Source: Kalaharituber pfeilii
Lineage: Eukaryota > Ascomycota > Pezizomycetes > Pezizales > Pezizaceae
Length of the DNA: 64,000 bases
Assembly (NCBI GenBank): GCA_015179045.1
Contig: WHUZ01000017.1
Coordinates: forward strand, 62,001 to 126,000
Direction: 5' to 3'
Part shown: positions 36,086-49,236 of the stretch, in pieces
Numbering within the stretch: position 1 is the first letter of the stretch
Layout of the letters: each line of letters opens with the position of its first letter
Position numbers and translations under genes: made by a program
The notes under the pieces: model-generated
What the model was told of the DNA's origin: nothing
Seen by the model: only the letters and a program-made list of their open reading frames with translations
Databases searched by the model: none

Positions 36086-38383
36086 CTCATTCATATATTT
36101 TGTTCTGTGTCTGGACCAATGGGTGAGCACGATTTAAAAGGGAGGATGGAACACCAGAAAGAGAGAGATCATTACAGGGAGAAAATGCAAGCAAGGCCCG
36201 TGGGTATGACGGATCTTGGCACAAACCAACCACCACAGTCTAACGAATTCTTCATTCCGCTCTGCGCTAAGTTTGCAGAGGCTGCGCAATATCAACAAGC
36301 TTTGGAAGCGCAAGGAACAAGCACGGACTTCATCTATGTTCAGATCCACGTTTACGTCCATACCTAACTTCCGCCATTGGGTTCCAAATCTTTGGGGCTG
36401 AACTTGGTGATGTATCCGTTCCTCTCAAGGTACTCAGGCATGATTGTATCATTCAGAACGATAATAGTTCATTTCGAAAGCAAAGCAAAACAAAGCAATG
36501 ATCAAATGATTAGCATAAGCTATCACAGATTTACCATAGGTTAACTGCACTCAGAAAATCTTTAAGGCGAAGAAGGAAAAGGTAGATTCAAGTTATTTAG
36601 CATATTGCCCTATCACTTGAATTTGGCTTACGTCGAGCTAACCGTATATCGTTCCCGCTCGTTGCTACATTCTGTTCCGTCGACTTACGTGCTTCAACAA
36701 TGCAGTACTCGCTGTGTCACAAGACTTCTCCCTACCTTACAATGCTCATAAGGTTATGGAACATGAAGCTTTTGCTGGCCCTTGTTCGTTATATGGGGGT
36801 ATGTTTTCTGTTTCTCGATTACTGACAATTAACATTATACCCTGGTTATTGAAGTTCAAAACATTACACGCCCCACTCTCGGAATATAGCATGATAAGAT
36901 ACTGGAAGATCAGGAATTGGAATCCTGATTTTGGTGGGGTTTGATGCACTAACGTACATGTACGTACCTCGCAAGAGTTGACGACTTCTTGATATCACAA
37001 GATTTCAGCAGAATACCGCTATATCCTATATCCTAAAAGACGATTTCATACCCGATTTTCAGCCGTGCTACTCTATCTGCGACAGCACTAACGAACACGT
37101 ACTAAGCGTTCAATCCCTCACCCCTCTTGCTGTCTCTCAGCTTGAATGATACTCTAGTTCCTGAGATTTCTCTTAATACTTGATACCTTATGCCCAGCTC
37201 TAATCAGGTTCATATCAGAGCTTTACTGACCCTTTTGGCTTTGGTTTTATTGTCTGCAAGCCCACACTTTTGTTCGACTTGATACCCTTTTCAACCCCTA
37301 CCTCATACCATACCCACACTTTACAGTGTATACCACATGCGGAGTTTATATACTTACCTTCTCTTACTGCGCTTTTTGAATTCTCGGTTTCCCATCCGAC
37401 AGGTGGCTACGTTGAGTTACCTGAACGTTAAATCTTAATACAGAGGTTTACAAAAGAATAGAAAACTAATAAAATAAATAGGAATAAACTATCCGTCAGT
37501 TTCGTACTTTGCTGGGTCCTGTGGCCGAGTTGAGAGTACTCCAGTTAGTTGGACATGTGAGGTGTATGCATGCATTGCGGTCAGTAGTCGATTATGCTGC
37601 TCAGAAGTTTGTTAAGGGGTCAGAAGGACATGCAGCTGTGAGATAAACAAAGGCTTCGTGAGCAAAACGTTATCCTGCCTGAAATTAGTATCTACATACA
37701 AAAAAAACAAAAACATCTGTATTATTGTTCCAAGTACCTTCTTGATAAATACAGCCTCTGTAATACTGCTCCCTCATTTTCTACCCCCCATCACCTGTTA
37801 ACACCACTCAATCGCTGCGTTTGGAAAAAAAAAAAAAAAAAGGTTAAATAAGAAAACAAAAGACTACAAATGTGCTTACATTGCAATGATAACTTTGAAA
37901 ATTTTCATAGTCTATCCGAGTATCCGAGTAGAGTATCGCGAGACAAAAATAAAAAGAAAAGAAAACAAAAAAGCGAGCATCCCTCTCAACAATCCAAATC
38001 TCACGAATAAAAAGAAACTGAGAAAAAACAATGGCAACGTGACGTAATGCTTGCTTGCTGGTTTATTTCCTTTTTGCTGCCTTCATTCAAATTCCAATCC
38101 TTTCCCGAGTCCACCTAGGAATTCCGGAATACACCATCCTACCACAATAATAATACATTACGCGCACACATACAACACAAATGAACTCATGAGACACGCA
38201 AAAACGTTACCTCCAACCAACAAACAAACTACCATCCAGGCATTTCGGTAGAAAATTTTTAAATAGGCAAGAATATAAAAATTCACAAAAAAAGGTAAAG
38301 AAGTAAAAGAAAAGTCATTTGTGTAGTAAAGCTCAATAAGGGAAAAAAAAAGGAAAAAAAAAGAAAAAAAACACCTGAATCTT
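35761..38383. other. Convergent intergenic region, no gene recognised
   Basis: 2.6 kb between the 3' ends of the RING/PHD gene and drs2. It includes a 31-T run (36055-36085), an A run near 37825-37841 and AT-rich sequence. A frame at 36107-36367 (+, 86 residues, charged start then KFAEAAQYQQALEAQ) matches no family known to me and is left uncalled. Confidence 0.5.
36055..36085. repeat. Poly-T tract (31 T)
   Basis: Uninterrupted T run about 300 bp downstream of the RING/PHD gene stop. Confidence 0.9.
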
Positions 38384-41300
38384 CTACCTCCTTTTATCCG
38401 CACTCATCATCTCACCATACCTTCCCCTCTCCTTCGTGGTATCATATGCCTCCAACAACCTGCTCTGCCCTTCGTCACCCTGAGAGAACGCATACCCGCG
38501 CTGCTTGCGCATGCGTTGCACTTGGCGGACTTTGCGGATGGCTTTTTGGAATTGCTCCATGCTAAAATTGACAATTAGTGCATTGTAACTTGGGATGATT
38601 TCAAGTAGGTGAGGATGGGGGGGTACATACCGAGGCCGGTAATCCTGAATATTGTACTTCTGAATCTCCTGAATGTGATGGTACGTTTGAGGGTAATACA
38701 TTCGCTTGGCACTACAAATCTCACATGTTAGCCATCTACTCAAAATTAGATAACAGTAAAACCTACTATTTCCACGCAAAGTCTCTCATTAAGCACAGGC
38801 ACGGCAGCACAATTGCCATCCCCCAAAATACCGGCGACGCTACTAAATGTGGCAAGATACCAAGATACTCCGTTGAGAAATTCAGCATCGGCGCAACAGT
38901 CGAGTACACCGGCATGAATATCATCCAAATGACCATGGAGCCAGGGATAGCCATGACGGTATATTTGGTCCACATACTGTGAGAAGAAAAAGTTAGGCCT
39001 TGTTCTGCATGATTAAACACCAAGAATTTCTACATACTTTGTGACCAAGGCCGCTTTTCCAAGCACCGTAGCAAGTACTGCTGTATACAATGCAGTTCCC
39101 CAAAGCCAATGCCCAGATAATGTGCCATCAGCTTGCGGAAGGTCGTAAAGATAAATGAATTCCGAGGCAATGTAAAGAATCAAGGAATGGTAAAAACCAT
39201 TTATCAACCAAGCCCAAAAACTACTAGTTTTGAACTGTATTGCTATCAATTGTAGTTCTGGTCATCAAATGTATAGGAGAAATACTTACAAATACACCCT
39301 TTTGCCCAAGTTGATAAAGCTGTGGATATCGGTCAAGCAGTCTGGCACTAATAAATTGGTCGAAAATACCCATTACCAGGGGAGGAAGAACGGTGAAAAA
39401 GACATTGTAGAAAGACAGCGTCCATGACTCGTAAATAACCTGACCAGAGAAAGCGTTTTGAAAGGCATACTGTAAACAAATGTTAGACAAGCTCTCCAAA
39501 CTTTGTGATGACAGGGAGAAATGTACCCAGAACTGTGTCATATAAAGTGTGATATTCTTATAGAACGAGTAAAGAATGACTTTACTGATCCGTTGATAAC
39601 TCCAGGCGCCATGCACAAGCAATAATTTTCTGAGAAACCTAAATTGCCCAATGGCTACATCTGCACTGCGTGCAGCTTGTAACCCTTCCATACCGCTGAT
39701 ACCAACACCGACATGAGCGGCTTGAATCATACTAACATCGTTGGCTCCATCTCCGATAGCAAGAAGGAGCGCCGACGTATGTCTCTTCACCAATTTCACC
39801 ACCAATGCCTTTTGCAGTGGTGACACACGGCAACAAATAACAGCTTTGCACGCCACAGCAAGATCGAGGAATGTCTTCTCAAGATCTTTTTCCAAAGCAA
39901 AAGTAAGCGAGCGACCGTCAATGATCAGAGCCAGAGCCTCCATATCGGCACCAGTGGTTTGGCTTTTGACAGCAGTAAGCTTTTTGATTAAGCTATCTCG
40001 TGTTGCTTGCATGGTTTCCTCGTTGATGATTACCAGTGTCATATCTTCGCTAATAAGCTTACAACTCATCCCAATATTGATAGCTGTTTCTTGCCTGTCA
40101 CCAGTCAAAACCCAGATTTTGATTCCGGCCGTTTGGAGAGTATGTATTGTGTCAGGGACGCCATCCTGTAGACGATCCTCAATTGCAGTAGCGCCCAGTA
40201 AATAAAGGTCCTTCTCTATCAATTCAGCCGCCTTGTCAAGTTCTTCACCACGATTATTTATTGTAGTCGCAGCTTTCTCGAAAATAGCATTCCACTGGCG
40301 ATATTCTTCGTCGGAGATTTCCTTCATGGCAAGGCAGAGTGTTCTTAATCCTTCCGTTGCGTAATCTTCCAGATGCTGGAGGGTAACCTCAACTATTGGA
40401 TTATCGGGTGCCAGTCGCTCCAGAATAACTGTGTCGGCACCTTTGCAGTACAGCCTGATCTTCCCATCAGGACAGCGGAAGATTGCGGACATTCGTTTCC
40501 TGGTAGAGTTGAACTCGCAGACGTTTAGAAGCTCATACTCTCGCTCCTTTCCAAAAACATTAATCGTAACTGATCGGGGCTTTCGCGCCACAAATTGGTA
40601 ACCAAGCTTCACTGCACCTTCTACCAAGGCACCTTCATCCGGGGACGCGGCTTGATATTTAATCTCATTTGGCTTATCCTCCTTCCTCTCCGGGATAACT
40701 GTATGGCAAACTGCTAGTAAAGTCAAAAATTGGTCCATATTTGCGCTGCTAGGATGGATCTTGAGGTTTTCCTTCAATTTATTGAAATCATGAATTCCGA
40801 CCTCAACACCGTCTTGTACTGTCGCTCGTCGGTCCTCAGGTACTTCATCTGCGTAACATATTCCGGAAATCGAACATTGTCGGAATTCCATCACATTGCA
40901 AGTGAGCGTGCCTGTCTTGTCAGAGAAGATGTACTCGATTTGTCCAAGTTCTTCCACCAAGCTGGATGTCCGGCACACAGCTGGTGTATCTGTTGCTTCA
41001 TAATAGATATCCAAGTCTGAGTTGATGAGAAAGGCATGATAATACTTGACTATCTCCACGGTGACAAACAAACTGGTACATGTTAGAAGTTGTATACATG
41101 CAAATTAAGGATATCACAGCGGAACTAACCTAATGGGCACAAGATTGGAATACAACACCCAGTAAGTTAGAATGTCAGAAAAGAATTGTTTTACTTTGTT
41201 GACCCCTTGAAGTTGGAGGTAAGCAAACTCGGTAGCAGCAGTTGACTAGAAATACCAAAATCAGTCAAAAACAATCTGGATATCGAACAATCTCGAGGGC

Positions 41301-42780
41301 CCAAAATAAAATTACACACCTGTTTGATAACATCTCCAATAGAAGAAATCAAAGATAGAATCAAAAGAATAGATACAAGGATTATGATTTGAACATTAAC
41401 CATTCGCTCAACAGCTGTGCGTTTGATGGGTGTCGCTGTTGCATTTCTCATGAGTTTCGTTTCATGTCCAGTGAAGACCACGACACCATGGATCCAAGGA
41501 GTATTTCTCAGCGTTGCCCCTCTAAGCAGTAATTGGTCTGGGCTCAAAGGCAACTCCTTCTCTCCCCCACCAACATCAATTGTAAGTGTAGCTTCGTACG
41601 TGTACAAGCTGCTGTTCGGTTGTTCTGAACGAATCCTGCCTGACAATCTGCTCAAATCCCCAGGACTTACAAGATGTGCTGTTTCTGGTATAGCCTGCTT
41701 GATTTTCAAATTTGTTTCTCCGTCTAGATTGGCGGTTTCAATGTAGCATAATCCTTCAGGCTCAGAGGATGCCATTAATACTAAGTCCGCGGGGAATGGT
41801 TCTTCAGATTCCACCCTAACGATGTCTCCAACCCTGACATTTATCCACCTCGTATCCTCAAAACTTGTCCCAATCAATACTCTTGCCTTCGATCTATTCA
41901 GCTCCTTGTCCTGTGTTTTCCGCTTCCAATCCTCCACAGCTTCCTTTCCCGCCGAAACGAGAAGCACAACAATAAGAGGCCCAATTGTTGTATACTTGTT
42001 AGTGGGTGAGATGTTCGGAATCTGCTGTAGGCCCGCTGTGAACAAGAAGAACAAATTTGCATACTTTGAAAACTGTTCATAAAGAAATTTTGGAAGAAAT
42101 GTCGCAAAATTATATTTCGCGGTCGAAATATGATTGTCTACATACTTCCCTAGGGCATTGGCCGGTGGATTGTTGAGATGTATCACTCTAGGACCAAGCG
42201 TTGAGGGGTCAACCTTTTGTCGACCAAATCCAAACTTGAATTTCCCGGACTCCTGTTTTCTCTTCCTGTCCTTCACCGATGTCGAATCATCACTCAGTCC
42301 AGTATTCGTATCCTTGGGCCTAGTCTCTGTCAAAGGTAAATCCATCTCACTATACTGGGGTCCCATTCCCATCATGGACTTCACTCTCCCCACCATACCA
42401 ACGCTTTGCCGTTTCCTCCCGCCCGCTTCTGGAGAATCATATGCACCCCCGTTGTCTTGATATATTGTACCAGAGCTTGACCTATTTTCGTCCGGAAAGT
42501 CGTCGTAGTAAGGTTGATAATTCCCTAATGAGTTCTGTGAATATGTTCTTCCAACAACTGGCATATGATGCGGATACTGTTGAATGTCGTGGGGAGTTGG
42601 CGCTACCCCTGGCTGCCCTGAGTTAGAAGCTCCAACAAAGTCATCGTACGAGGTCGAAGCTCTGGCATAGTATTCGTCCGATACTGGTGGTGGTTGACCT
42701 GGGCTTCCATAGGTGCGATCATGCTCGTCAAGATCTAGGAGGAGGTTCGGGTTGTTAGAGTTGGGTTGAAAGCCTGCCAT
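38384..42780 (-). CDS. drs2: P4-type ATPase, phospholipid flippase Drs2
   Basis: Moves aminophospholipids to the cytosolic leaflet, typically at the trans-Golgi, with a Cdc50-type partner. Exons on the minus strand: 42780-41320, 41245-41130, 41072-39527, 39469-39290, 39234-39038, 38976-38767, 38711-38631, 38561-38384; 1322 residues (yeast Drs2 has 1355), all in frame. Visible parts: a disordered Tyr/Pro/Gln-rich N-terminus (about 200 residues), the N-terminal flippase signature before TM1, the actuator motif DGETNLK, the phosphorylation motif DKTGTLT near residue 577, KGADT in the nucleotide domain, and the hinge GDGANDVSMIQ. The C-terminal membrane block includes ALVTNMWTKYTVMAIPGS. The cytosolic tail begins after RDFAWKYAKRMYYPQTYHHIQEIQ, the Drs2 autoinhibitory-tail region. 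No stop or frameshift was found. Confidence 0.97.
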
Positions 42781-45429
42781 CCGGTGCAGCCAGCCTGATT
42801 AGGCAGGGCGAGAAAGTTGAACAAGGCGCGAGAGACAAATAGTGGGGTCAGACCCGAATAAACGATGGAGTATGGAATTGCTGCTTTGCTATTTGGAGGC
42901 GGGAACGCAATAAATGGGGCGTAATTGATGACTGTCGTCAGGTCGTCAAGTCGTTACGTCTAGGAAGGAATTGAGAAACCGTGAGTGTTGGGGGGGGGGG
43001 AGTACAAAAATCTGTATCGGCTGACTGTCGCTTCGTTCTGCTGCTACCTCCTTCCCTTTCCTACTTTTCTTGTTTTTCTTGTTTTTCTTGTTTTTCTTCC
43101 AACTGCTGTTTGCTAGAGGAAGGGGATGTAATGCGGTTGAGGGGGGATGTTTGTATTATGGACTTCGATTGGTCGCAGCCAGCCGTTAGGGTATACCTGA
43201 GATTAGAAAGGGGACCTAGCAATGATCTTGAATGTAAGGCTCAGCAACCCTGGGGGCAGGTGTGGGCGCCAGTGACTGGAGGCAGAGCCGATCAAGGGAA
43301 AGGAAAGGTTGCGTTGCAACGTATACAACGGCCTGCACTAAGCAGGGGAAAGGAGAATTTAGAATACCAGAACGACAGGAGGAGCTTGCAGGTTGGGAAA
43401 GAGGGAAAGCAGCAGGCCGTGATCAAGTGTATGTCGAGGCGTCTTGGGCTTACTTACTTGTCTGAGCCAGCAGAGGGCAGACGGGGGGGGGGTTGCTTCT
43501 TCGAAAGGGGACGCTTTGCGGATGGGTGGGTGAGGGGGGGGGGGGGGGGGGACTGACTTAGCACGAATGAGGATAGAAACGAAGTAAGAAGTGAGGCTAA
43601 GGCGAGTGAGGCTGCAGCTGAGTGTATCTGGGGGGCGCTCAGAGGAAAAAAGAAAGTCAAGCAATATCTGGGAGCCGTCTGTGCCTCAGGCTGTGCGAGG
43701 GAGGAGACTACTAAGCGTGCAACGACTGTCCATCACCTCACGGTGGGTGGGACGGGGGAGGCACTACCACGGGAGTGACGGCGATAGGACGGGGGCTGCA
43801 GTGCTTGCAGTGCTTGCAGTGGCGATGTACGAGTACGAGTGAGCACTTGGGTAAGACTTCGACGTGAATTCCCGAGACGCAGCAGAACGCTCCAAAGCGG
43901 ATGCGGATGGGAACATGAATTGCAGAATTGAATTTTGAGGAATGGGGCCGTGGCGGCAGCGGCAGTGGCAGTGGCAGTGGCAGTGTAGAGTACAGTACGG
44001 CGCTGTACCGCACTGTGCCTAGGCTATCATAGCCCCGGCGAAGGCCGCCGCCCGTAATTTTCCTTCGCTATCGCCAAGTTATCGTAACAAGCTTCCCATG
44101 GCACTTGGTACATGTCACGCTTCGTGTTCTCGCTCCCGCCCGTCGTACGTATGATACTTGTACGTAACTGCCCTTGGAAGAAAAGAGACGTGCAACATGG
44201 CTCCTCGATTGAGGCGCACAGGCGTCCTATGCATAGAGCTGGCTGGAAGGCTACGCTTACGGCTGGTTCCTATTCCCTCGCAGGCTTTCTTCTCTCCGAA
44301 ACCTCTCACCCCCGCTTCTATGTACTAGTACAAGAAGTTACGCATATCATATATGGATCTACGTCCAGAACACGCACGCTGTCTAGCCCTTGCAATTTGC
44401 AGGGCGGTGGGTGGGTGAGATTCCCAAGCGTGGCTGGCGGCGTGGCGGTACCTATATTTGGCCCTCTTTGAGGGGGTCTGATGTATCATACCCTTTGCTT
44501 GTTTGGAGGGAAGTCCATGCAGCTTTCAAATCAGCAGTTCTCTGTCGGATATCAACTCTTCCAGTGCCATCAGCTGTCAGCGACGACTAAACATTGCACG
44601 TTGCATCGTGGGTGAAAGAGCGCATGTTCCATGCGGGGTCTGAAGGGCCACAGGGGAAATAAACGATTTGGCAGATTGCGGCTTTGTTGGATCGTCTCTG
44701 CCTCTGGAGATGCCGTGCTGCAATCTACTCGATTACGTATGGGCGTGCTAGGTTGTAATTTCATTTTGCCCTGAGCAGTGGATCCCCTCCCCGTAGGTAC
44801 CAGGTCTCGAGCCTACTCGGTACCCTGAGCACGTGCGCACCTGTCCAATGCCGGGGGGTTAAAATACTATGAGTGGATCATAATACATATGTCAGAGCAG
44901 AGACAGGTACTGTATGTGCATTACTTTTTGTTGTGATGCTGGTACACGATAACGAGCATTTTATGTTTGTTCATCTGGCTTGACCAACCAAGTGTTTTGA
45001 TGTAGAATTTTCGCAGCAAAAAGAAAAGCGCCCGGGAGCAAGGCTCGGAGGATTTATGTATCATATAGGCCACGATATTTACCGGCTGCGCTCGTAACCT
45101 GCATTTGCACAGCCCGCATCACCTTGCCGCGCTACCGAGGGTTAGAGCTCACGGATGGCCAACAGTCATGCTACGTATATACAAAGTTGTAAACGCAATC
45201 AGCTATGTTCCAGAAGGATAAGGTGATGTTAACAAGTAGGGCTGATATGCCAATGTCTAGCTATAGTAATCCGTGGGTACGAGAACATAGTAACCCCAGT
45301 ATTGTGCAACAACTCAAACGGAAATCAGGCGGAAACCCTACCCCATAAACCCCTTCTTGCGCTGTATGTCGTCTATTGTGATACTAATATATGCCACGCA
45401 GAAGTCAAACGTCCCCCCCCCCCCCAACA
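42781..45429. other. Intergenic upstream of drs2
   Basis: The first kilobase carries TTTTCTTG tandem copies (43070-43100) and an 18-G run (43534-43551), and is probably the drs2 promoter. GGCAGT repeats lie at 43950-43985. A C run at about 45414-45424 closes the region just before the mL46 pseudogene. No gene recognised. Confidence 0.5.
43534..43551. repeat. Poly-G tract (18 G)
   Basis: Uninterrupted G run about 750 bp upstream of the drs2 start codon. Confidence 0.9.
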
Positions 45430-46290
45430 ACAACAACTTCATATACCTCCTTCATTGGAAGTCCACTATGCCTCTAGTATTTTCCTCCAAGTTACGTCGC
45501 TTTCATGAAGACCTTTTTGCCAAGATAGTCACCTCTGCAACTCGCAGGATATTCATAAGTAAAATGACCAATTGGAACATTCTCAAAAAAATCACGTATT
45601 CATGCTCACTATACCTAACACTCTTCCAATCCCCTCATGACAGCCTACATAACAGGCTGGGTAGCTTTCAAGAATAACCGCCGACGCCCCTAGTGACAAA
45701 CCTCTTTTAGATTCTCCGTCCTCACGAGAGCAGGATGTGGAAATTTCTAAGCATTTGACTCCCTGGCTGTTTTCACACACAGATATAATGTCCTCGACTA
45801 TCGTTGATCTTTGGTATTGCTTGAGGTCCGTCTCTCTGTAATTCGGCTTAAAGGCCGCTCTATAGAATTTTCGATTTCCTTGCTCATGTACTCTTCTAAT
45901 CCTGCCTGTGCGTTTTCTAATTCAGCTGCCCTATCTCTTGTCATCGTTGTCTTTAGTTTCTAAAATTCTCTAGTTTCTATTGGTAGCCCCACGACAAGTT
46001 ATTCATCTTTTCAACGTTCCTAGTATAGATTTATATCCATCCTTGATTCTTCCTTGTCTCTTCTTGTATTTCGCTTCAGCAAAGGCTTTCTTTTTGAAGT
46101 TGAAATATCGAGCAATAGGAAGAGCCAATCTGTCAGTCAGTCGGCGTTTGCAGAAGTAAAATGCGTTCTCGAAGTCAGGGGTATCTGTATAAGGAGGAGC
46201 GGTATGTGATAGTACAACAGAGGCATCTAAATATTCTATATCGCTGGAAGGAGCGGAGGGTCGCTGCTACTTACGTTAACCAGCTCCTCA
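45430..46290 (-). pseudogene. Decayed copy of mitochondrial ribosomal protein mL46 (MRPL17)
   Basis: No long open frame exists, but piecewise translation of the minus strand follows the mL46 family in order. Blocks are: ASVVLSHTAPPYTDTPDF, then ENAFYFCKRRLTDRLALPIARYFNFKKK, a stop, GLPIETREF, a stop, and IERPLSRITE. A stop separates this from SRTLYLCVKTARE. KFPHPALVRTENLKEV and a stop follow, then NVPIGHFTYEYPAS with YLGKKVFMKAT, and a final GIVDFQ. The order and spacing match mL46 (N-terminal QRRLNERLALPFTRYF-type motif, then the Nudix-like domain). At least four in-frame stops and several frameshifts rule out function. mL46 is a large-subunit mitoribosome protein normally needed for respiration, so an intact copy should exist elsewhere. 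Whether this copy had introns is unclear. It lies between drs2 and sfc1. Confidence 0.8.
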
Positions 46291-47817
46291 CAGTACTAGT
46301 TGGAATGGGGTTTCCAGTGCGCCGTCTGTTGCAGAATAGGTAATTAAGGGCCAATCACGTGCAAGCCTAGAATGGGGGCTATTCTGAAGTCTACTGTAGA
46401 CTGAACTTATGATAGGCCGTCGGGGGGGGGGGGGTAGTGCTTAGTCAGCGTCCGTGACGAGACTACCGCAGGTGTACTGTTTTTGTGGGAGAAGACGCAT
46501 CGAGGGTTGTATGGCGTTAGTAGGCATTTTTTCTCAATGAGCAGTGCTTGTAAGCATGGCACACGGATGGATGGATGGAGTACATTCGGTGCCTGGGGGG
46601 GGGGCGGGCAGCACTGGGGCATTCGGGATGCACGGATCCTCGGTAAACGGTCTGGGCAAACGTCAGTGACACTGCAGAGTTAGGAACATAGACTTGTTTC
46701 CTAGCGTCAAGCGCGAACTATGTTGCTCGTATGAATATCATATTTACGCCGGGCGGCGTCTCAGATCTGGATCAATGGGGAGCCAATGGCCACTACTTGC
46801 ATGTGAAGAGGTACGGGGGGGTGCCTCGTGTGCGTATGGCCCCGGGTGCAGCGCGGGGCGATGCGCGCGACTGGAGCCCGAGGGTGGGTGTGCGGTGCGG
46901 CGGGCACCTTGCGGCGTCGCGGGTTGTTCCTGCGCAGCTCTCACCGCCAGCCCTAACCTCGGCATTGCGGCGTCCATCTCCACGAGGGCCGCCCGCCCGC
47001 CTGGGCACGAAGGCTACCCATTCGCTTTATTCTGCGGCCTCGCTGACGGGACAGGTGCGTTGGCTCCCGCTAGGCTGGCAAGCAGCTCGACGCCCCGGGA
47101 CACCCTCACCTGCTGCCATGCCATGGCACGAGAGCACCTCCCCCTCCTCCCTCCTCCCTCCTCCCTCCTCCCTCCTCCCTCCTCCCCACCCCACCACGGC
47201 CGCCATGCCCCGCAAGTGGCCTCCCCTACCTGCCCGCCTCCCAAGAAACTATCTTGTACTTTCTCAGCTCGTAGTATGCTTCCCAGCTCACTAAACCCCC
47301 TCGGCCCCGGACCGGTTTTGCTCGGTATTTCCCTCCCCCCCCTACCACCACCACCTCTGGGTGGGCACGAGAAAGATCCCCAGAATACTATGACTCGAGG
47401 CAGCTCTGCCCTTTATATACCATAAGACGGTGGACGGCGCCCGGGAGGAAAAAATATAATCCTATTTTACACTTCCTGCCCACCCTCATCTATCCATCAC
47501 ACCTCGTTGCGGCAATTCTTTGTGACACACAAACACACACACAAACCCTTCAGAAAAAACGTGATTCCTTCCTCGACGGCCATTGGTTGTTGATACAAGC
47601 TTACTGTTGGAAGAACCCAAACAGTAGCAGCCCGCAGAAACTCTAATCCCACATTTTTCTGTTGTGGTAATAGGGGGCTCTCGTGCTTTTTTGTCGCGCA
47701 ATCCCACAGTCATTAGGCAAGATTACCGAACAACTATTACATCACGCCTTTCTCCCGTCCGCGACTGGAAATCGTACCGTAGAACCCGAAACGAGATCCT
47801 CTGAGTGCAGAAACACG
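46291..47817. other. Intergenic upstream of sfc1
   Basis: Contains G runs at 46422-46434 and 46595-46604, GC-rich sequence with overlapping low-complexity frames on both strands (46690-47430), CCTCCCT repeats (47142-47182) and a TATATA motif at 47413-47418, about 400 bp before the sfc1 start. No gene recognised. Confidence 0.5.
46422..46434. repeat. Poly-G tract (13 G)
   Basis: Uninterrupted G run about 130 bp beyond the 5' end of the mL46 pseudogene. Confidence 0.9.
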
Positions 47818-49236
47818 ATGGCACCAGCAGGAGAAAAGAAGAAGCCCACAGCGGCAGTACATTTAATTGGTATGTTTCCATAAACCCGAATGGACAGGAA
47901 TAATGGGATGCTAACTGAGATTTTATAGCTGGTGGAGGAGCTGGTCTGTGTGAAGCTCTAGCATGTCATCCGTTAGGTAGGCATTCTTTCTATTTCCCTT
48001 GGCGGATTCATGAAAAGCTGACATGGATTGTGTAGATACCATAAAGGTACGATTTTTGAAGAGTCATCTTCCAGTCATAAGTGAATTTATATACTCACGT
48101 TAAACGTGTAGGTTCGGATGCAGCTGAGTCGGCGGTCGAGGGCCCCGGGTGTATGCAAACCCTCATCCTGAATCTCATCATTTGATATCGAATTTAACAT
48201 GGCTGGTGTAGGTAAAACCGAAAGGCTTTTTCACTGTTGGCAAGGAGATAGTACAAAAGGAAACACCGCTAGGTCTCTATAAGGGCTTGGGAGCTGTCGT
48301 CACAGGGATTGTCCCCAAGATGGCGATAAGATTTAGCTCGTTCGAGTTTTATAAGTCCCTTGCTCCTATAGACCAAGTAACCGGAAAGATCAGCTCAAAG
48401 GCGGTATTCTTTTGTAAGCTTGCACCAAGCCGTAATGGGAGAAGAGGACAAATCACTAACTGGACATGTACATCGTAGCCGGATTACTTGCTGGAGCCAC
48501 AGAAGCCGTTGCGGTGGTTACCCCCATGGAAGGTATGCTCAATAGCCCAGGATTTTTACCCAATTAAAATTCGGATTGACTAACTTTTTCTTACTTTTCC
48601 CCACAGTCGTCAAAATTCGTTTACAAGCCCAACACCACTCCATGGCCGATCCCCTGGATATTCCCAAGTACGCCATCCCCTCTCTTCCCAACATAGCACC
48701 CTCCCCCCACTAACCCTCCACTCCTTCACAGATACCGCAACGCAGCGCACGCTGCCTATACTGTCGTTCGCGAGGAAGGATTCGGCGCCCTCTATCGCGG
48801 CGTCACCCTGACCGCCCTCCGCCAAGCCACCAATCAAGCTGTCAACTTCACGGCGTATACCGAGTTCAAAGCCTACGCTCACAAGCTGCAACCACATTAC
48901 CAGGAACAAGGCCTCGAGCTCCCTGCCTACCAACACATGCTGCTCGGCCTCGTCTCCGGCGCCATGGGCCCTCTTTCTAATGCCCCAATTGACACGATAA
49001 AGACGAGATTGCAGAAGACACCCGCGAAACATGATGAGACGGCAGTAAAGAGAATCATGTCGATTGCAGCAGATATGTGGAAGCACGAGGGTGTGCATGC
49101 GTTTTATAAGGGTATTACGCCGAGGGTAATGAGGGTTGCGCCGGGACAGGCGGTCACATTCATGGTGTATGAGGCGATTAGGGGGTGGATGGAGAGGGTG
49201 AAGCTGTTCCCGCAACCGGTAGAGTATCAGGAGTAG
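47818..49236 (+). CDS. sfc1: Mitochondrial succinate/fumarate carrier Sfc1 (Acr1)
   Basis: Exchanges cytosolic succinate for mitochondrial fumarate, needed for growth on acetate or ethanol through the glyoxylate cycle (AcuL in Aspergillus). Eight exons: 47818-47869, 47929-47976, 48036-48046, 48112-48150, 48212-48413, 48479-48532, 48607-48667, 48732-49236; 323 residues (yeast Sfc1 has 322). Three carrier repeats each show the signature: HPLDTIK (split across exons 2-3), TPMEVVKIR and APIDTIKTR. Family-specific stretches are GLYKGLGAVVTGIVPKMAIRFSS, RQATNQAVNFT and FYKGITPRVMRVAPGQAVTFMVYE. Exon 3 is only 11 nt and encodes DTIK of the first signature. Introns are 59-74 nt. Confidence 0.96.

Noticed and set aside
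46694..47425. 243-residue plus-strand frame upstream of sfc1
   Set aside because: GC-rich, Pro/Ala/Arg-biased, with equally long overlapping frames on both strands; no motif, and it overlaps the probable sfc1 promoter.
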